Shown here piece after piece: positions 8,680 to 15,832 of a stretch of 38,536 nt of DNA. This DNA comes from Candidatus Zixiibacteriota bacterium (GTDB lineage Bacteria; Zixibacteria; MSB-5A5; GN15; FEB-12): contig JAJRXM010000001.1 of the NCBI GenBank assembly GCA_024276275.1, forward strand, positions 1-38,536, given 5' to 3'. Below the pieces are notes generated by a model. It did no database searches. It had not been told where the DNA came from and was given only the letters and a program-made list of their open reading frames with translations. The translations under genes were made by a program, and so were the position numbers. Each line of letters opens with the position of its first letter. Position 1 is the first letter of the stretch.

Positions 8680-9687
8680 AGTTCTACATATACAAAAACA
8701 CTTGGATTTGAAGTTACTCTCGGCATACCGAATATCTTAATTGTTGATGCCGACAGGGGGGCATCATTGGAACTTGAAATCAAAAATTCTTTATACGGCA
8801 AACGAGTTCCTTCTGATATTTGGGATATAAATGTATCTGGAACACCTACTTTAAACGATATACTCCCATACGAAATTGTTCTCTGGCATACCGGTGAAGA
8901 TGTCACATCAGGTGCTGTTTCTGCTGCTGATATTGCTGTTATGAAACAATTGATGGACAACGGAATAAATCTTATGCTCTCAACGGTTAGAGGTATAGAT
9001 GATATAATGAATATCGACCCTGCTTTTTTAACCAATTATTTCCATGCGACAAAAGATGCCTCAATACAATGGCCTTTATACAGCGGAGTAAGCGGAAATC
9101 CTGTAGGTGATAATTTATCCTTTTTCCCACTTGCCGCTAATTTTTATACTTTGACAACACTAACACCAACTAATTTAGGGCTACCTGCTTTCACAACAGG
9201 TCCGTCACAGTCTGATGTAATCGGTGTGACCTATGAAGGTACCTACAAGTCTGCATTGATTTCATTCTCAGTCGAACTAATTGATAATAATCGTTCTTCC
9301 GACAATACAACATCCGACTTAATTTCAAAAGTTGTTGATTACTTCGGAGGGATTTCTACTTCAATATATGACGGCAATCCGTATCAACGTGTTCCAAGCT
9401 CATTTGAACTTACCCAAAACTACCCGAACCCATTTAATCCTACTACAACAATTCAATATACTATCAGACCGACAGAAGAAGTCGGTGCAGTAACAAAATT
9501 GGAAGTTTTCAACATGGTAGGGCAGAAGGTAATTACATTGGTCGATGAAGCCCAGATTCCCGGAAATTATGAAATTCAATGGGATGGAACTAACTCCTCC
9601 AATCAAGAAGTTGCCTCGGGTATGTATTTCTACAGACTGACTAGGGGAAGTGAAAGTAATGCTAAAAAAATGACTCTTCTGAAATAA
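8680..9687 (+). pseudogene. 3' part of the M6 protease gene: amidotransferase-like domain and T9SS sorting domain
   Basis: This is the in-frame continuation after TGA 8677-8679; the combined gene would have 917 residues plus the internal stop. It begins by finishing the beta-sandwich strand (GFEVTLGIPN). It then opens a Rossmann-like domain with ILIVDADRG, where the D-[AD]-D after a hydrophobic strand is typical of these secreted amidotransferase-like domains, continues with WHTGEDVTSG and ends near VVDYFGG. From about base 9403 it carries a complete T9SS type A sorting domain: FELTQNYPNPFNPTTTIQY, VFNMVGQKV, GNYEIQWDGTN, SGMYFYRL and a basic KKMTLLK end. The codons show no second frameshift or stop, so the decay, if real, is recent. 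The Met/Leu codons near 8767 lack a good ribosome site, so separate translation is unlikely. Confidence 0.8.
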
Positions 9688-9712
9688 ATATAAAGTCCAA
9701 TTTATTTATTTC

Positions 9713-9738
9713 AATAGCCGCCCTTTTGGGCGGCTATT
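9713..9738 (+). terminator. Hairpin terminator after the protease gene
   Basis: An 11-bp perfect stem (AATAGCCGCCC / GGGCGGCTATT) with a TTTT loop starts 26 bp after the stop at 9687. The T tail is short, so strength is uncertain. Confidence 0.7.
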
Positions 9739-9798
9739 TCTATATCAGCCAATAAGTTAAAATATAATGAAAAAAGCTGAGATTGTGCTGTTTTTCAC

Positions 9799-9826
9799 TT
9801 GACTTTCTGTCGATATATAGTATAGT
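9799..9826 (+). promoter_or_regulatory. Sigma70-type promoter of the fur-feo operon
   Basis: TTGACT (9799-9804), a 16-base spacer and TATAGT (9821-9826) match the -35/-10 consensus well. Transcription would start near 9833, inside the Fur-box-like palindrome, leaving a leader of about 35 nt with GAGG 5 bases before ATG 9868. Confidence 0.75.
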
Positions 9827-9829
9827 TGA

Positions 9830-9850
9830 AAATGAAAGTCGTTTTCATTT
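9830..9850 (+). promoter_or_regulatory. Fur-box-like palindromic operator
   Basis: AAATGAAA-GTCGT-TTTCATTT is a perfect 8+8 inverted repeat with a 5-base centre. Its length (21 bp) and A/T-rich GAAAAT-like halves resemble Fur-family operators. It starts 4 bases after the -10 box and covers the expected start site, so a bound repressor would block RNA polymerase. The adjacent Fur-family gene suggests autoregulation together with control of feoAB. Confidence 0.7.
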
Positions 9851-9867
9851 AGATTATTGAGGATGAA

Positions 9868-10311
9868 ATGAAAGAGTTTTTGCGTACAAAAGGTTTTAAA
9901 ATGACGCCCCAAAGAGAGCTGATCTTCCGTTCATTTTTTGAATTGGAAGAGCATATCACGGTGGATGAGTTATATGACAAAGTACGTATTCTTGACCGTT
10001 CAATCGGCTATTCTACCGTCTGGCGTAATTTGAAGCTGATTTGCAAGGTCGGCTTGGCTGAAGAAGTAAACCTCGGCGACGGTATCACCAGATATGACAG
10101 AGTAACCAAAGTTCCTCATGGTCATCTGTTTTGTATATCCTGTAAGAAGTTAGAGGAGTTTCCCGTAGAACAACTTGTCGGTCTGTTAGCACAAACAGCA
10201 GGTGACAAAAGCTTTACTCCTGAAAATTTCAAAATAGAGATTCAAGGCTTCTGTGAAAAATGTCAAAAAGAGAATGCAAATGATTCGAAAAATGGGGAAG
10301 ATGATGTCTGA
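9868..10311 (+). CDS. fur: Fur-family iron-responsive transcriptional repressor
   Basis: 147 residues, the usual Fur length. The N-terminal winged helix contains KMTPQRELIF and the recognition-helix region SIGYSTVWRNLKLI. The C-terminal metal and dimer part carries HGH at 84-86 followed by LFCISC (Cys89, Cys92), and a second pair Cys129/Cys132 (FCEKC), the two CxxC pairs that form the structural zinc site in many Fur proteins. Position as first gene of a feo operon, behind a promoter overlapped by a Fur-like palindrome, favours iron (Fur) over zinc or peroxide sensing, but specificity cannot be read directly from the sequence. The gene ends in TGA and overlaps the start of the following cytochrome gene by 8 bases, so the two are translationally coupled. 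Confidence 0.9.
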   Translation: MKEFLRTKGFKMTPQRELIFRSFFELEEHITVDELYDKVRILDRSIGYSTVWRNLKLICKVGLAEEVNLGDGITRYDRVTKVPHGHLFCISCKKLEEFPVEQLVGLLAQTAGDKSFTPENFKIEIQGFCEKCQKENANDSKNGEDDV

Positions 10312-10570
10312 TTTATTAGTTCCCTTGATGATAATTTTTTCACTGATGCTTATTACCTGTGGTGATACTATCAACCTTACCGCAAAACAGCAACAGGGAA
10401 AAAGAATATATGAATCTCTTTGCGATTCATGCCATAATTTGATAAACCCAAAAACTCATACCGATACTGAATGGGTCCAAGCTATAAATAGATATGGAAT
10501 AAAACTGCAACTACAGCCTTCAGAAAAAGATGCTATAGCGGCTTATCTAACTTTTGCAAATGATAATTAA
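10304..10570 (+). CDS. Small mono-haem c-type cytochrome lipoprotein in the feo operon
   Basis: 88 residues from ATG 10304, chosen because GGGGAAG lies just upstream and the N-terminus is then a clean signal sequence; an upstream Met at 10253 would add a basic leader. A hydrophobic stretch is followed by a lipobox (LITC, Cys19), so the mature protein should be a lipid-anchored periplasmic or outer-membrane protein. A single haem c motif CDSCH is at 40-44. The segment after it (NPKTHTDTEW-QAINRYG) aligns by eye with small cytochromes that have a Met after Arg at this place, but here it is Tyr64, and no Met exists in the mature part; His52 is the only other obvious candidate ligand. Sitting between fur and feoA, it may reduce Fe(III) before uptake or sense redox state; this role is inference. 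Confidence 0.8.
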   Translation: MSDLLVPLMIIFSLMLITCGDTINLTAKQQQGKRIYESLCDSCHNLINPKTHTDTEWVQAINRYGIKLQLQPSEKDAIAAYLTFANDN

Positions 10571-10587
10571 TAATAAAGGTACAACTG

Positions 10588-10818
10588 ATGACACACTTAA
10601 ATAAAATGCAGCCGGGACAAAAGGGAAAAGTTATAGGATTCACCGATGATAACAGAATTTCTCGGAGACTCTTAGAGCTCGGTGTTGTGCCGGGACGAGA
10701 AGTTGAACATGTTCGTAACGCTCCTTTGAATGATCCGATGGAAATTCAAATCGGTTCCTGTTGTTTATCGTTGCGACATGCCGAAGCGTCGATGGTCACT
10801 ATTGAACTAGACGATTAA
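10588..10818 (+). CDS. feoA: FeoA, ferrous iron transport accessory protein
   Basis: 76 residues with the SH3-like FeoA fold: an N-terminal LNKMQPGQKGKVIGF strand pair, RRLLELGVVPGREVEHV, a helix-loop typical of the family, and a C-terminal EIQIGSCCLSLRHAEASMV. FeoA is a cytosolic partner thought to regulate the FeoB G domain. AAAGG precedes the ATG. It lies 17 bp after the cytochrome gene and 11 bp before feoB, within one operon. Confidence 0.93.
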   Translation: MTHLNKMQPGQKGKVIGFTDDNRISRRLLELGVVPGREVEHVRNAPLNDPMEIQIGSCCLSLRHAEASMVTIELDD

Positions 10819-10829
10819 CATTTACTCAC

Positions 10830-13247
10830 ATGTCTACTCAAACTGATACAGGCAAAAGCACTTCTTATGCAATTGCTGTATGCGGCAATCCAAATTGTGG
10901 CAAAACTACGATTTTTAATCACATTACAGGCTTAAACCAACATGTCGGAAACTACCCAGGTGTTACTGTTGAACGGGTTTTAGGTCAGTTCTCCTTAGAA
11001 AATAATAAATCAAAAAAGTATTCCCTGATAGATATCCCCGGCACGTATTCACTTGCTGCTTTTACTCCCGATGAATATATAGCTGCTTCATCATTGTTCG
11101 GTGAAATTGAAAACGATAAACAACCTGATGTTATTATTGCCGTCTTAGATGCGACAAATCTAGAACGCAGTTTTTATCTACTCTTACAAATCCTGCAAAC
11201 AAATCTACCGGTAGTTGTAGCTGTGAACATGATTGATATTGCTCAAAATAGAGGAATTGATGTCGACTGTAAAAAACTTTCTGAAATACTCGGAGGCTTA
11301 CCTGTTGTTTCGGTTATTGGCAACAAAGGGAAACGTATCAATGAGCTAAAAGAAAAAGCTGTACAACTTTTGAACTCTCCTAAGAGAATTCCTGAAAAAA
11401 TATATCCCGATGCTGTAGAAAATCTCCTGGAGCAACTCAAAAATAAATTTGGTGATGAAAAACGTTCGCGTGCTCATTACGCACGTATAATTTTTGATCT
11501 GAACGGCGAGGCGGAAAAAAGGTTTGTCAAAGAAGTAGGAAATACCGCCGCTGAAATATTAGAAGAGGGACGCAAAAATATAACCGACAAAATAAATTAT
11601 CTCTCTCAGGCAGAAACAACTTCATTAACAAAAAAATCAGAAGTAATATTTGCCCATGCCGTAAAAAGTAACAAGAAAGATAATACTACAAGAACCGAAA
11701 AAATTGATCGGTTTGTTTTACATCCTATTAGCGGACCAATTCTGTTATTCCTGATGATGTACTTTGTTTTTCAATCAATTTTTAGTTGGGCCGAACCGAT
11801 TATGAATTTGATTGACTCGTTTTTTGGTATACTTGCCGTAGCGGTGGAATCATCAATGATAGAAGGACCTCTCCGTTCACTTATTACCGACGGAATTATC
11901 GGGGGAGTAGGCTCGGTTTTAGTTTTTATTCCGCAGATTGTCATTCTCTTTTTATTTATAGCACTTTTAGAAGATTCAGGCTATATGCCGAGAGCCGCAT
12001 TTTTGGTTGATAAAATGTTTCGATGGTGCGGATTATCGGGCAAATCATTTATTCCTTTGTTGTCATCATTTGCTTGTGCCGTTCCCGGAATTATGGCAAC
12101 TCGTACGATAGAAGATAAAAAACTTCGCTTTATTACGATACTTGTTGCACCTCTTATGACATGTTCTGCCAGACTACCGGTTTATACTATTATGATTTCT
12201 GCCTTTCTACCGTATAAATCATATTTTGGAATTATGAATTTACAGGGATTAACACTTACTCTGCTCTATTTACTGGGAATATTTGTTGCGGTCATTGTCT
12301 CTTTTATATTAAAAAAAACTATTCTTAAAACGGAGGTCGGTACATTCCTGATGGAACTTCCGTCATATAAAATCCCGACCCTGAAATCAGTTTTTATCAG
12401 AGTCTTTAATCGTGCCAAACAATTTGTTATCCGAGCAGGTACGGTTATCATGGCGATTACAATTATTATTTGGGCTTTAAGTTATTATCCTCATACTGAA
12501 TCTGATTCTGCTTCATTTATTGCAAAGCAGGAACGAATAGAACAATCAATCGAATTAAATAAAAAATCAACGTATGCGGACATCAATGAAATAGCAGATA
12601 GGTATGACTCGGTACAAAAAATTATTGTGAAAAAATTGATTCTCACTATTGATGAAATATCTTCAATTGAAAGTTTGGAAACAATGATTCCCAATATAAA
12701 AAAATCAAGGTCAGGCTATACAGAAGTTATTGACAGGTACAGTAAATACCAACGGTTTAAACTTCTTGCCCTGCAAAAAATAAATAATCTCTCAAACGAG
12801 GCTGCCGGTTATCAGATTCGGAATTCCTATTTAGGTAGAATTGGCAAAAAGGTTGAGCCTCTTTTTGTACCGCTCGGATGGGATTGGAAAATTACTATGT
12901 CGGTACTGGCATCATTTCCGGCACGTGAGGTTATTATTGCCGTCTTAGGTACAATCTATAACTTAGGTACTGATGTTGATGAAGCGTCATCATCTCTTAT
13001 TGATAAAATGCGTCAGGCCAAATGGGAAGATGGAGATAAAATCGGTCAGCCGGTATTTACGGTAGCGGTAGCAATTTCAATTATGGTCTTTTTTGCTCTT
13101 TGCTGTCAATGCGGAGCTACTCTTGTGACGATAAAACAGGAGACAAATAGCATGGTGTATCCTATAATGGTCTTTACCTATATGACCGGTTTAGCATATA
13201 TCTCTGCTTTTATAGCTTATCAACTTCTATCGGGAGTAGGTCTCTAA
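10830..13247 (+). CDS. feoB: FeoB, GTP-driven ferrous iron transporter of the inner membrane
   Basis: 805 residues. The N-terminal G domain has G1 GNPNCGKT (19-26), G3 DIPG (68-71) and G4 NMID; the helical insertion domain follows, then the membrane part with two nucleoside-recognition (Gate) halves and the central FeoB core, including CSARLPVY, a conserved transport segment, and SSFACAVPGIMATRTI. Between the membrane halves there is a soluble, Lys/Glu/Ile-rich insert of roughly 100 residues (about 555-655), longer than the short linker I expect there; it ends in the typical RNSYLGRIGKKVEPLF-PLGWDWK. The gene imports Fe(II) from the periplasm. It has no clear Shine-Dalgarno sequence and probably relies on coupling to feoA 11 bp upstream. 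Its stop overlaps the next ATG (TAATG). Confidence 0.95.
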   Translation: MSTQTDTGKSTSYAIAVCGNPNCGKTTIFNHITGLNQHVGNYPGVTVERVLGQFSLENNKSKKYSLIDIPGTYSLAAFTPDEYIAASSLFGEIENDKQPDVIIAVLDATNLERSFYLLLQILQTNLPVVVAVNMIDIAQNRGIDVDCKKLSEILGGLPVVSVIGNKGKRINELKEKAVQLLNSPKRIPEKIYPDAVENLLEQLKNKFGDEKRSRAHYARIIFDLNGEAEKRFVKEVGNTAAEILEEGRKNITDKINYLSQAETTSLTKKSEVIFAHAVKSNKKDNTTRTEKIDRFVLHPISGPILLFLMMYFVFQSIFSWAEPIMNLIDSFFGILAVAVESSMIEGPLRSLITDGIIGGVGSVLVFIPQIVILFLFIALLEDSGYMPRAAFLVDKMFRWCGLSGKSFIPLLSSFACAVPGIMATRTIEDKKLRFITILVAPLMTCSARLPVYTIMISAFLPYKSYFGIMNLQGLTLTLLYLLGIFVAVIVSFILKKTILKTEVGTFLMELPSYKIPTLKSVFIRVFNRAKQFVIRAGTVIMAITIIIWALSYYPHTESDSASFIAKQERIEQSIELNKKSTYADINEIADRYDSVQKIIVKKLILTIDEISSIESLETMIPNIKKSRSGYTEVIDRYSKYQRFKLLALQKINNLSNEAAGYQIRNSYLGRIGKKVEPLFVPLGWDWKITMSVLASFPAREVIIAVLGTIYNLGTDVDEASSSLIDKMRQAKWEDGDKIGQPVFTVAVAISIMVFFALCCQCGATLVTIKQETNSMVYPIMVFTYMTGLAYISAFIAYQLLSGVGL

Positions 13248-13393
13248 TGTCAGTTGAAATGCAAAATATTATAATTGTTATCGCTTGTCTGTCGGCAGTT
13301 TCATATCTGGTTTATCATATTCTTAAAGTTCGTAAAACAAAACAAGCTTGTTCAAATTGTCCGGCAATGAAACATACCCAAAAAAAATCATAA
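13247..13393 (+). CDS. FeoB-associated Cys-rich membrane protein (small)
   Basis: A 48-residue ORF whose ATG overlaps the feoB stop by one base (TAATG). It has one membrane helix (about residues 7-25, IIIVIACLSAVSYLVYHI), then a basic stretch (KVRKTKQ) and a CSNCP motif (Cys35/Cys38) with a Lys-rich tail. This is the layout of the small FeoB-associated Cys-rich proteins found directly after feoB in many bacteria. They may bind iron or an Fe-S cluster, or act in place of FeoC; their function is not settled. Size, topology, CxxC motif and coupling to feoB all support the call. Confidence 0.85.
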   Translation: MSVEMQNIIIVIACLSAVSYLVYHILKVRKTKQACSNCPAMKHTQKKS

Positions 13394-13424
13394 AAAAACT
13401 TTTAAGGCTTATTAAAAAATTCAT

Positions 13425-13476
13425 AGTTGTCTTTCAAGCCCTTTCGATTCCGCTAAGGGTGACTTGAAAGATAACT
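13425..13476. repeat. Long imperfect palindrome (REP-like hairpin)
   Basis: AGTTGTCTTTCAAG (13425-13438) pairs with CTTGAAAGATAACT (13463-13476), with one G-T pair in 14. Inside, CCCTT (13439-13443) can pair with AAGGG (13455-13459). There is no T tract after it, so it is not a classic terminator; it resembles repetitive extragenic palindromes placed after operons, here after feo. Confidence 0.6.
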
Positions 13477-13489
13477 TATTATAGTTAGT

Positions 13490-13512
13490 CATACTGAGCT
13501 TGTCGAAGTATG
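13490..13512 (+). repeat. Dispersed intergenic repeat, copy 1
   Basis: CATACTGAGCTTGTCGAAGTATG has terminal inverted ends (CATACT/AGTATG). Its core ATACTGAGCTTGTCGAAGTA recurs at 31572-31591 with 19 of 20 bases identical. Both copies lie in intergenic DNA a short way upstream of an operon start. The motif resembles widespread short extragenic repeats. Confidence 0.6.
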
Positions 13513-13578
13513 CACATAAAATATAGACTTTTTCTACAAATCTATAGAATAGATATTTCACAAATAATTTTGTAAGTA

Positions 13579-13607
13579 TTGACTGTGTGCATTTTTAAAA
13601 CTATACT
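13579..13607 (+). promoter_or_regulatory. Sigma70-type promoter of the ecfT-to-20.5-kb operon; predicted leaderless start
   Basis: TTGACT (13579-13584), a 17-base spacer and TATACT (13602-13607) form a near-consensus promoter. Only 6 bases (CACACT) separate the -10 box from ATG 13614, so transcription should begin at or within a base of the start codon, leaving no room for a ribosome site; none is present. Confidence 0.7.
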
Positions 13608-13613
13608 CACACT

Positions 13614-14417
13614 ATGTTATTTAATAGTTCTGCCATGATAGGGCAGTATCGTCCATTAGAATCTTATATGCATGCAATAGATGCCCGGGTAAAAATTTTA
13701 CCGGTTCTGCTGTTGCTTATCTTAATTCTCTTTACAGACTCTACTATTTTCTATTTATCGATGCTTTTACTCATTTCAGCATTGTTATTTTATTCGGGAG
13801 TTGATAAACAAATTGCAAAGGACAATTTTAAACCTCTTTTACTGTTTGTAGCATTTACATCTGTCTATCATCTCGTCTTTTCAGGGAGAGAGTCAGAAGT
13901 ACTTTTTACGTTGTTTTCTGTTTCTCTTTACAAAGGTGCTGTACTGTCGGCAGTTTATTATTCGTTACGTTTACTCTTGTTCTTATCTGCGGCATTTTTT
14001 ATAACTTTAACCTGTTCGCCGTCAGAACTGTCGGAAGCTGTTACTAAACTTCTTCGTCCCTTAAAAGTTTTAAAATTTCCGCTCTCTGATTTTTCATTAA
14101 TTTTATTTATTTCAATCAGATTCATACCGATTTTATATGAAGAATTTAACACAATCAAGAATGCTCAAAAAATCAGAGGTGTTGATTTTTCAGGTTCCTT
14201 TATTACAAAAATTCTCAACCTGAAATCGCTGTTGATTCCACTCTTTTTGTCAGCAATAAGGCGAGCAGATGCTCTCTCTGAAGCCTTAATGGTGAGAGGC
14301 TATAATTCAGCTAATACAAGAACATTTTATACAACTCATTACTTGTCATACATAGATATTATCTTTTTAACTCTTTCTGTTTCGTTCATTATCATTTTGT
14401 ATTATTTTATAGGTTGA
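13614..14417 (+). CDS. ecfT: EcfT-like transmembrane component of an ECF-type transporter (CbiQ family)
   Basis: 267 residues with about six hydrophobic helices. The N-terminus (GQYRPLESYMHAIDARVKIL) is typical of the EcfT/CbiQ family, as are two cytosolic coupling motifs: AQKIRGVDF (about 180) and ALMVRGYN (about 225), the Ala-Arg-Gly helices that contact the ATPase subunits. EcfT joins two EcfA ATPases to a substrate-binding S protein for vitamin or metal uptake. Neither an ATPase nor an S component is encoded in this window, so the substrate is unknown; the missing partners must be elsewhere. It is the first gene of a long operon and overlaps no other gene; truA starts one base after its TGA. 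The start at ATG 13614 agrees with the promoter placed 6 bases upstream; ATG 13635 is an alternative. Confidence 0.85.
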   Translation: MLFNSSAMIGQYRPLESYMHAIDARVKILPVLLLLILILFTDSTIFYLSMLLLISALLFYSGVDKQIAKDNFKPLLLFVAFTSVYHLVFSGRESEVLFTLFSVSLYKGAVLSAVYYSLRLLLFLSAAFFITLTCSPSELSEAVTKLLRPLKVLKFPLSDFSLILFISIRFIPILYEEFNTIKNAQKIRGVDFSGSFITKILNLKSLLIPLFLSAIRRADALSEALMVRGYNSANTRTFYTTHYLSYIDIIFLTLSVSFIIILYYFIG

Positions 14418-14418
14418 G

Positions 14419-15183
14419 ATGAACATGAAAAATATAAAACTGATAATTGAATATGACGGCACTAATTACTCAGGGTGGCAATCACAAAATAACGGGGTTA
14501 CAATTCAGGATAAAATTCAGGATGCTATTTTCCGAACTACCGGTCAGCAAATAAATCTAACAGCAGCCGGACGAACCGATGCAGGCGTACATGCCTTAGG
14601 GCAGACTGCAAACTTTCAAATTGCACATACTATTGAACCACAAAAATACAAAGATGCCCTGAATTATTATCTTCCGAAAGATATTCGCATAGTATTATCT
14701 TCAGAAGTCGAACTTGATTTTCACTCTCGATTCGATGCTGTTTCAAAAGTCTACCGCTATATTATCGGACTTGAAAAATCCGCACTCTATTATAATCTCA
14801 GGTGGGAATTGGCAAAAGAACTCGAATTCTGCCTTCTGGAAAAATCAGTCGAAATTGTAATCGGCGAGCATGATTTCGCCCCGTTTTGCGTAGTTACCTC
14901 ACGTAAAGAAAACAATAACTGTACTATATTTTCAGCGAGTTGGAAAATCGAAAATGGACAGGCTATTTTTGAAATAAAAGGTAACCGCTTCTTACACAGT
15001 ATGATTCGCTCAATGGTTGGAGCTATGGTTGAAATTGCCTCTGTTAACCGAGACAAAACGAAGCAGAACTTGACTTTAGAACGGTTTAGAGATATTATAG
15101 AAAGCTCTACTGATTATAGGATTGCAAGCATGGCACCGGCACAAGGTTTGTACCTTGTTTCGGTCGAATATAAGAAGGAATAA
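14419..15183 (+). CDS. truA: TruA, tRNA pseudouridine(38-40) synthase
   Basis: 254 residues, the normal TruA length. It makes pseudouridine in the anticodon stem-loop of many tRNAs. Seen: the N-terminal IKLIIEYDGTNYSGWQSQ, the catalytic AGRTDAGVHALGQ with Asp54, the FHSRFDAVSKVYRYII block, and the C-terminal GNRFLHSMIRSMVGAMVEIA block. All the family's signatures are intact. The start could be ATG 14419 or the Met two codons later. It follows ecfT by one base, a pairing also seen in other bacteria where ecfT and truA are neighbours. Confidence 0.96.
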   Translation: MNMKNIKLIIEYDGTNYSGWQSQNNGVTIQDKIQDAIFRTTGQQINLTAAGRTDAGVHALGQTANFQIAHTIEPQKYKDALNYYLPKDIRIVLSSEVELDFHSRFDAVSKVYRYIIGLEKSALYYNLRWELAKELEFCLLEKSVEIVIGEHDFAPFCVVTSRKENNNCTIFSASWKIENGQAIFEIKGNRFLHSMIRSMVGAMVEIASVNRDKTKQNLTLERFRDIIESSTDYRIASMAPAQGLYLVSVEYKKE

Positions 15184-15186
15184 CAA

Positions 15187-15831
15187 ATGAAATTTTTTAT
15201 TGATACAGCCAATTTGGAAGAGATAAAAACCGCCGCTTCTCTAGGTGTTTTAGACGGCGTTACTACAAACCCGTCTTTGGCAGCAAAAGAAACAGCACCG
15301 TATAAAGAGATTTTAGAAGAAATCTGTAAAGTTGTCAAAGGTCCGGTTTCGGCAGAAGTTATCGCTACCGATTTTGACGGTATGATGAAAGAAGCCGAAG
15401 AGCTTATGAAAATCGGTGACAATATAGTTGTAAAAATTCCGACAATTCTAGAGGGGCTCAAAGCTATTAAAGCTCTTTCAACTCAAAGCATCATGACAAA
15501 TGCTACTTTAGTCTTTTCTCCAATGCAAGCCTTGCTTGTTGCCAAAGCAGGAGCAACTTATGTATCACCATTTATCGGTCGCTTAGATGATATTTCTATT
15601 CATGGCATGGAATTGATTGACTCTATCTGTACAATTTACAGTAACTATACTTTTTCAACCGAAGTGTTAGTCGCTTCGGTAAGATCTCCGATGCACGTTG
15701 TCGATGCCGCCTTAATCGGTGCCGATGTTATCACGATGCCTCTCAAAGTTATTTCACAGCTTATCAAACATCCACTGACTGACTCAGGCTTGGAAGCATT
15801 TTTAGCAGATTACAAAAAGGCAAATAAATAA
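15187..15831 (+). CDS. fsa: Fructose-6-phosphate aldolase / transaldolase-like protein (MipB/TalC family)
   Basis: 214 residues, matching the short single-domain transaldolase family. Signature segments are [13 protein letters not shown] at the N-terminus, [12 protein letters not shown], the Schiff-base lysine Lys83 in [38 protein letters not shown] (given here only as the TlvFs...SPFiGRldD pattern), and the tail [21 protein letters not shown]. The enzyme either carries out the transaldolase step of the pentose phosphate pathway or cleaves fructose 6-phosphate; the sequence alone does not decide. It lies 3 bp after truA and 1 bp before purB. Confidence 0.92.
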   Translation: MKFFIDTANLEEIKTAASLGVLDGVTTNPSLAAKETAPYKEILEEICKVVKGPVSAEVIATDFDGMMKEAEELMKIGDNIVVKIPTILEGLKAIKALSTQSIMTNATLVFSPMQALLVAKAGATYVSPFIGRLDDISIHGMELIDSICTIYSNYTFSTEVLVASVRSPMHVVDAALIGADVITMPLKVISQLIKHPLTDSGLEAFLADYKKANK

Positions 15832-15832
15832 A

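Noticed and set aside
8677-8740. Selenocysteine insertion at the in-frame TGA of the M6 protease gene
   Set aside because: No SECIS-like hairpin is visible just after the TGA, and a secreted M6 protease has no known selenocysteine position.
8514-9035. Minus-strand open frame of 173 codons across the M6 in-frame stop
   Set aside because: It is antisense to coding sequence with conserved domain content and has no ribosome site; the plus-strand frame explains the region.
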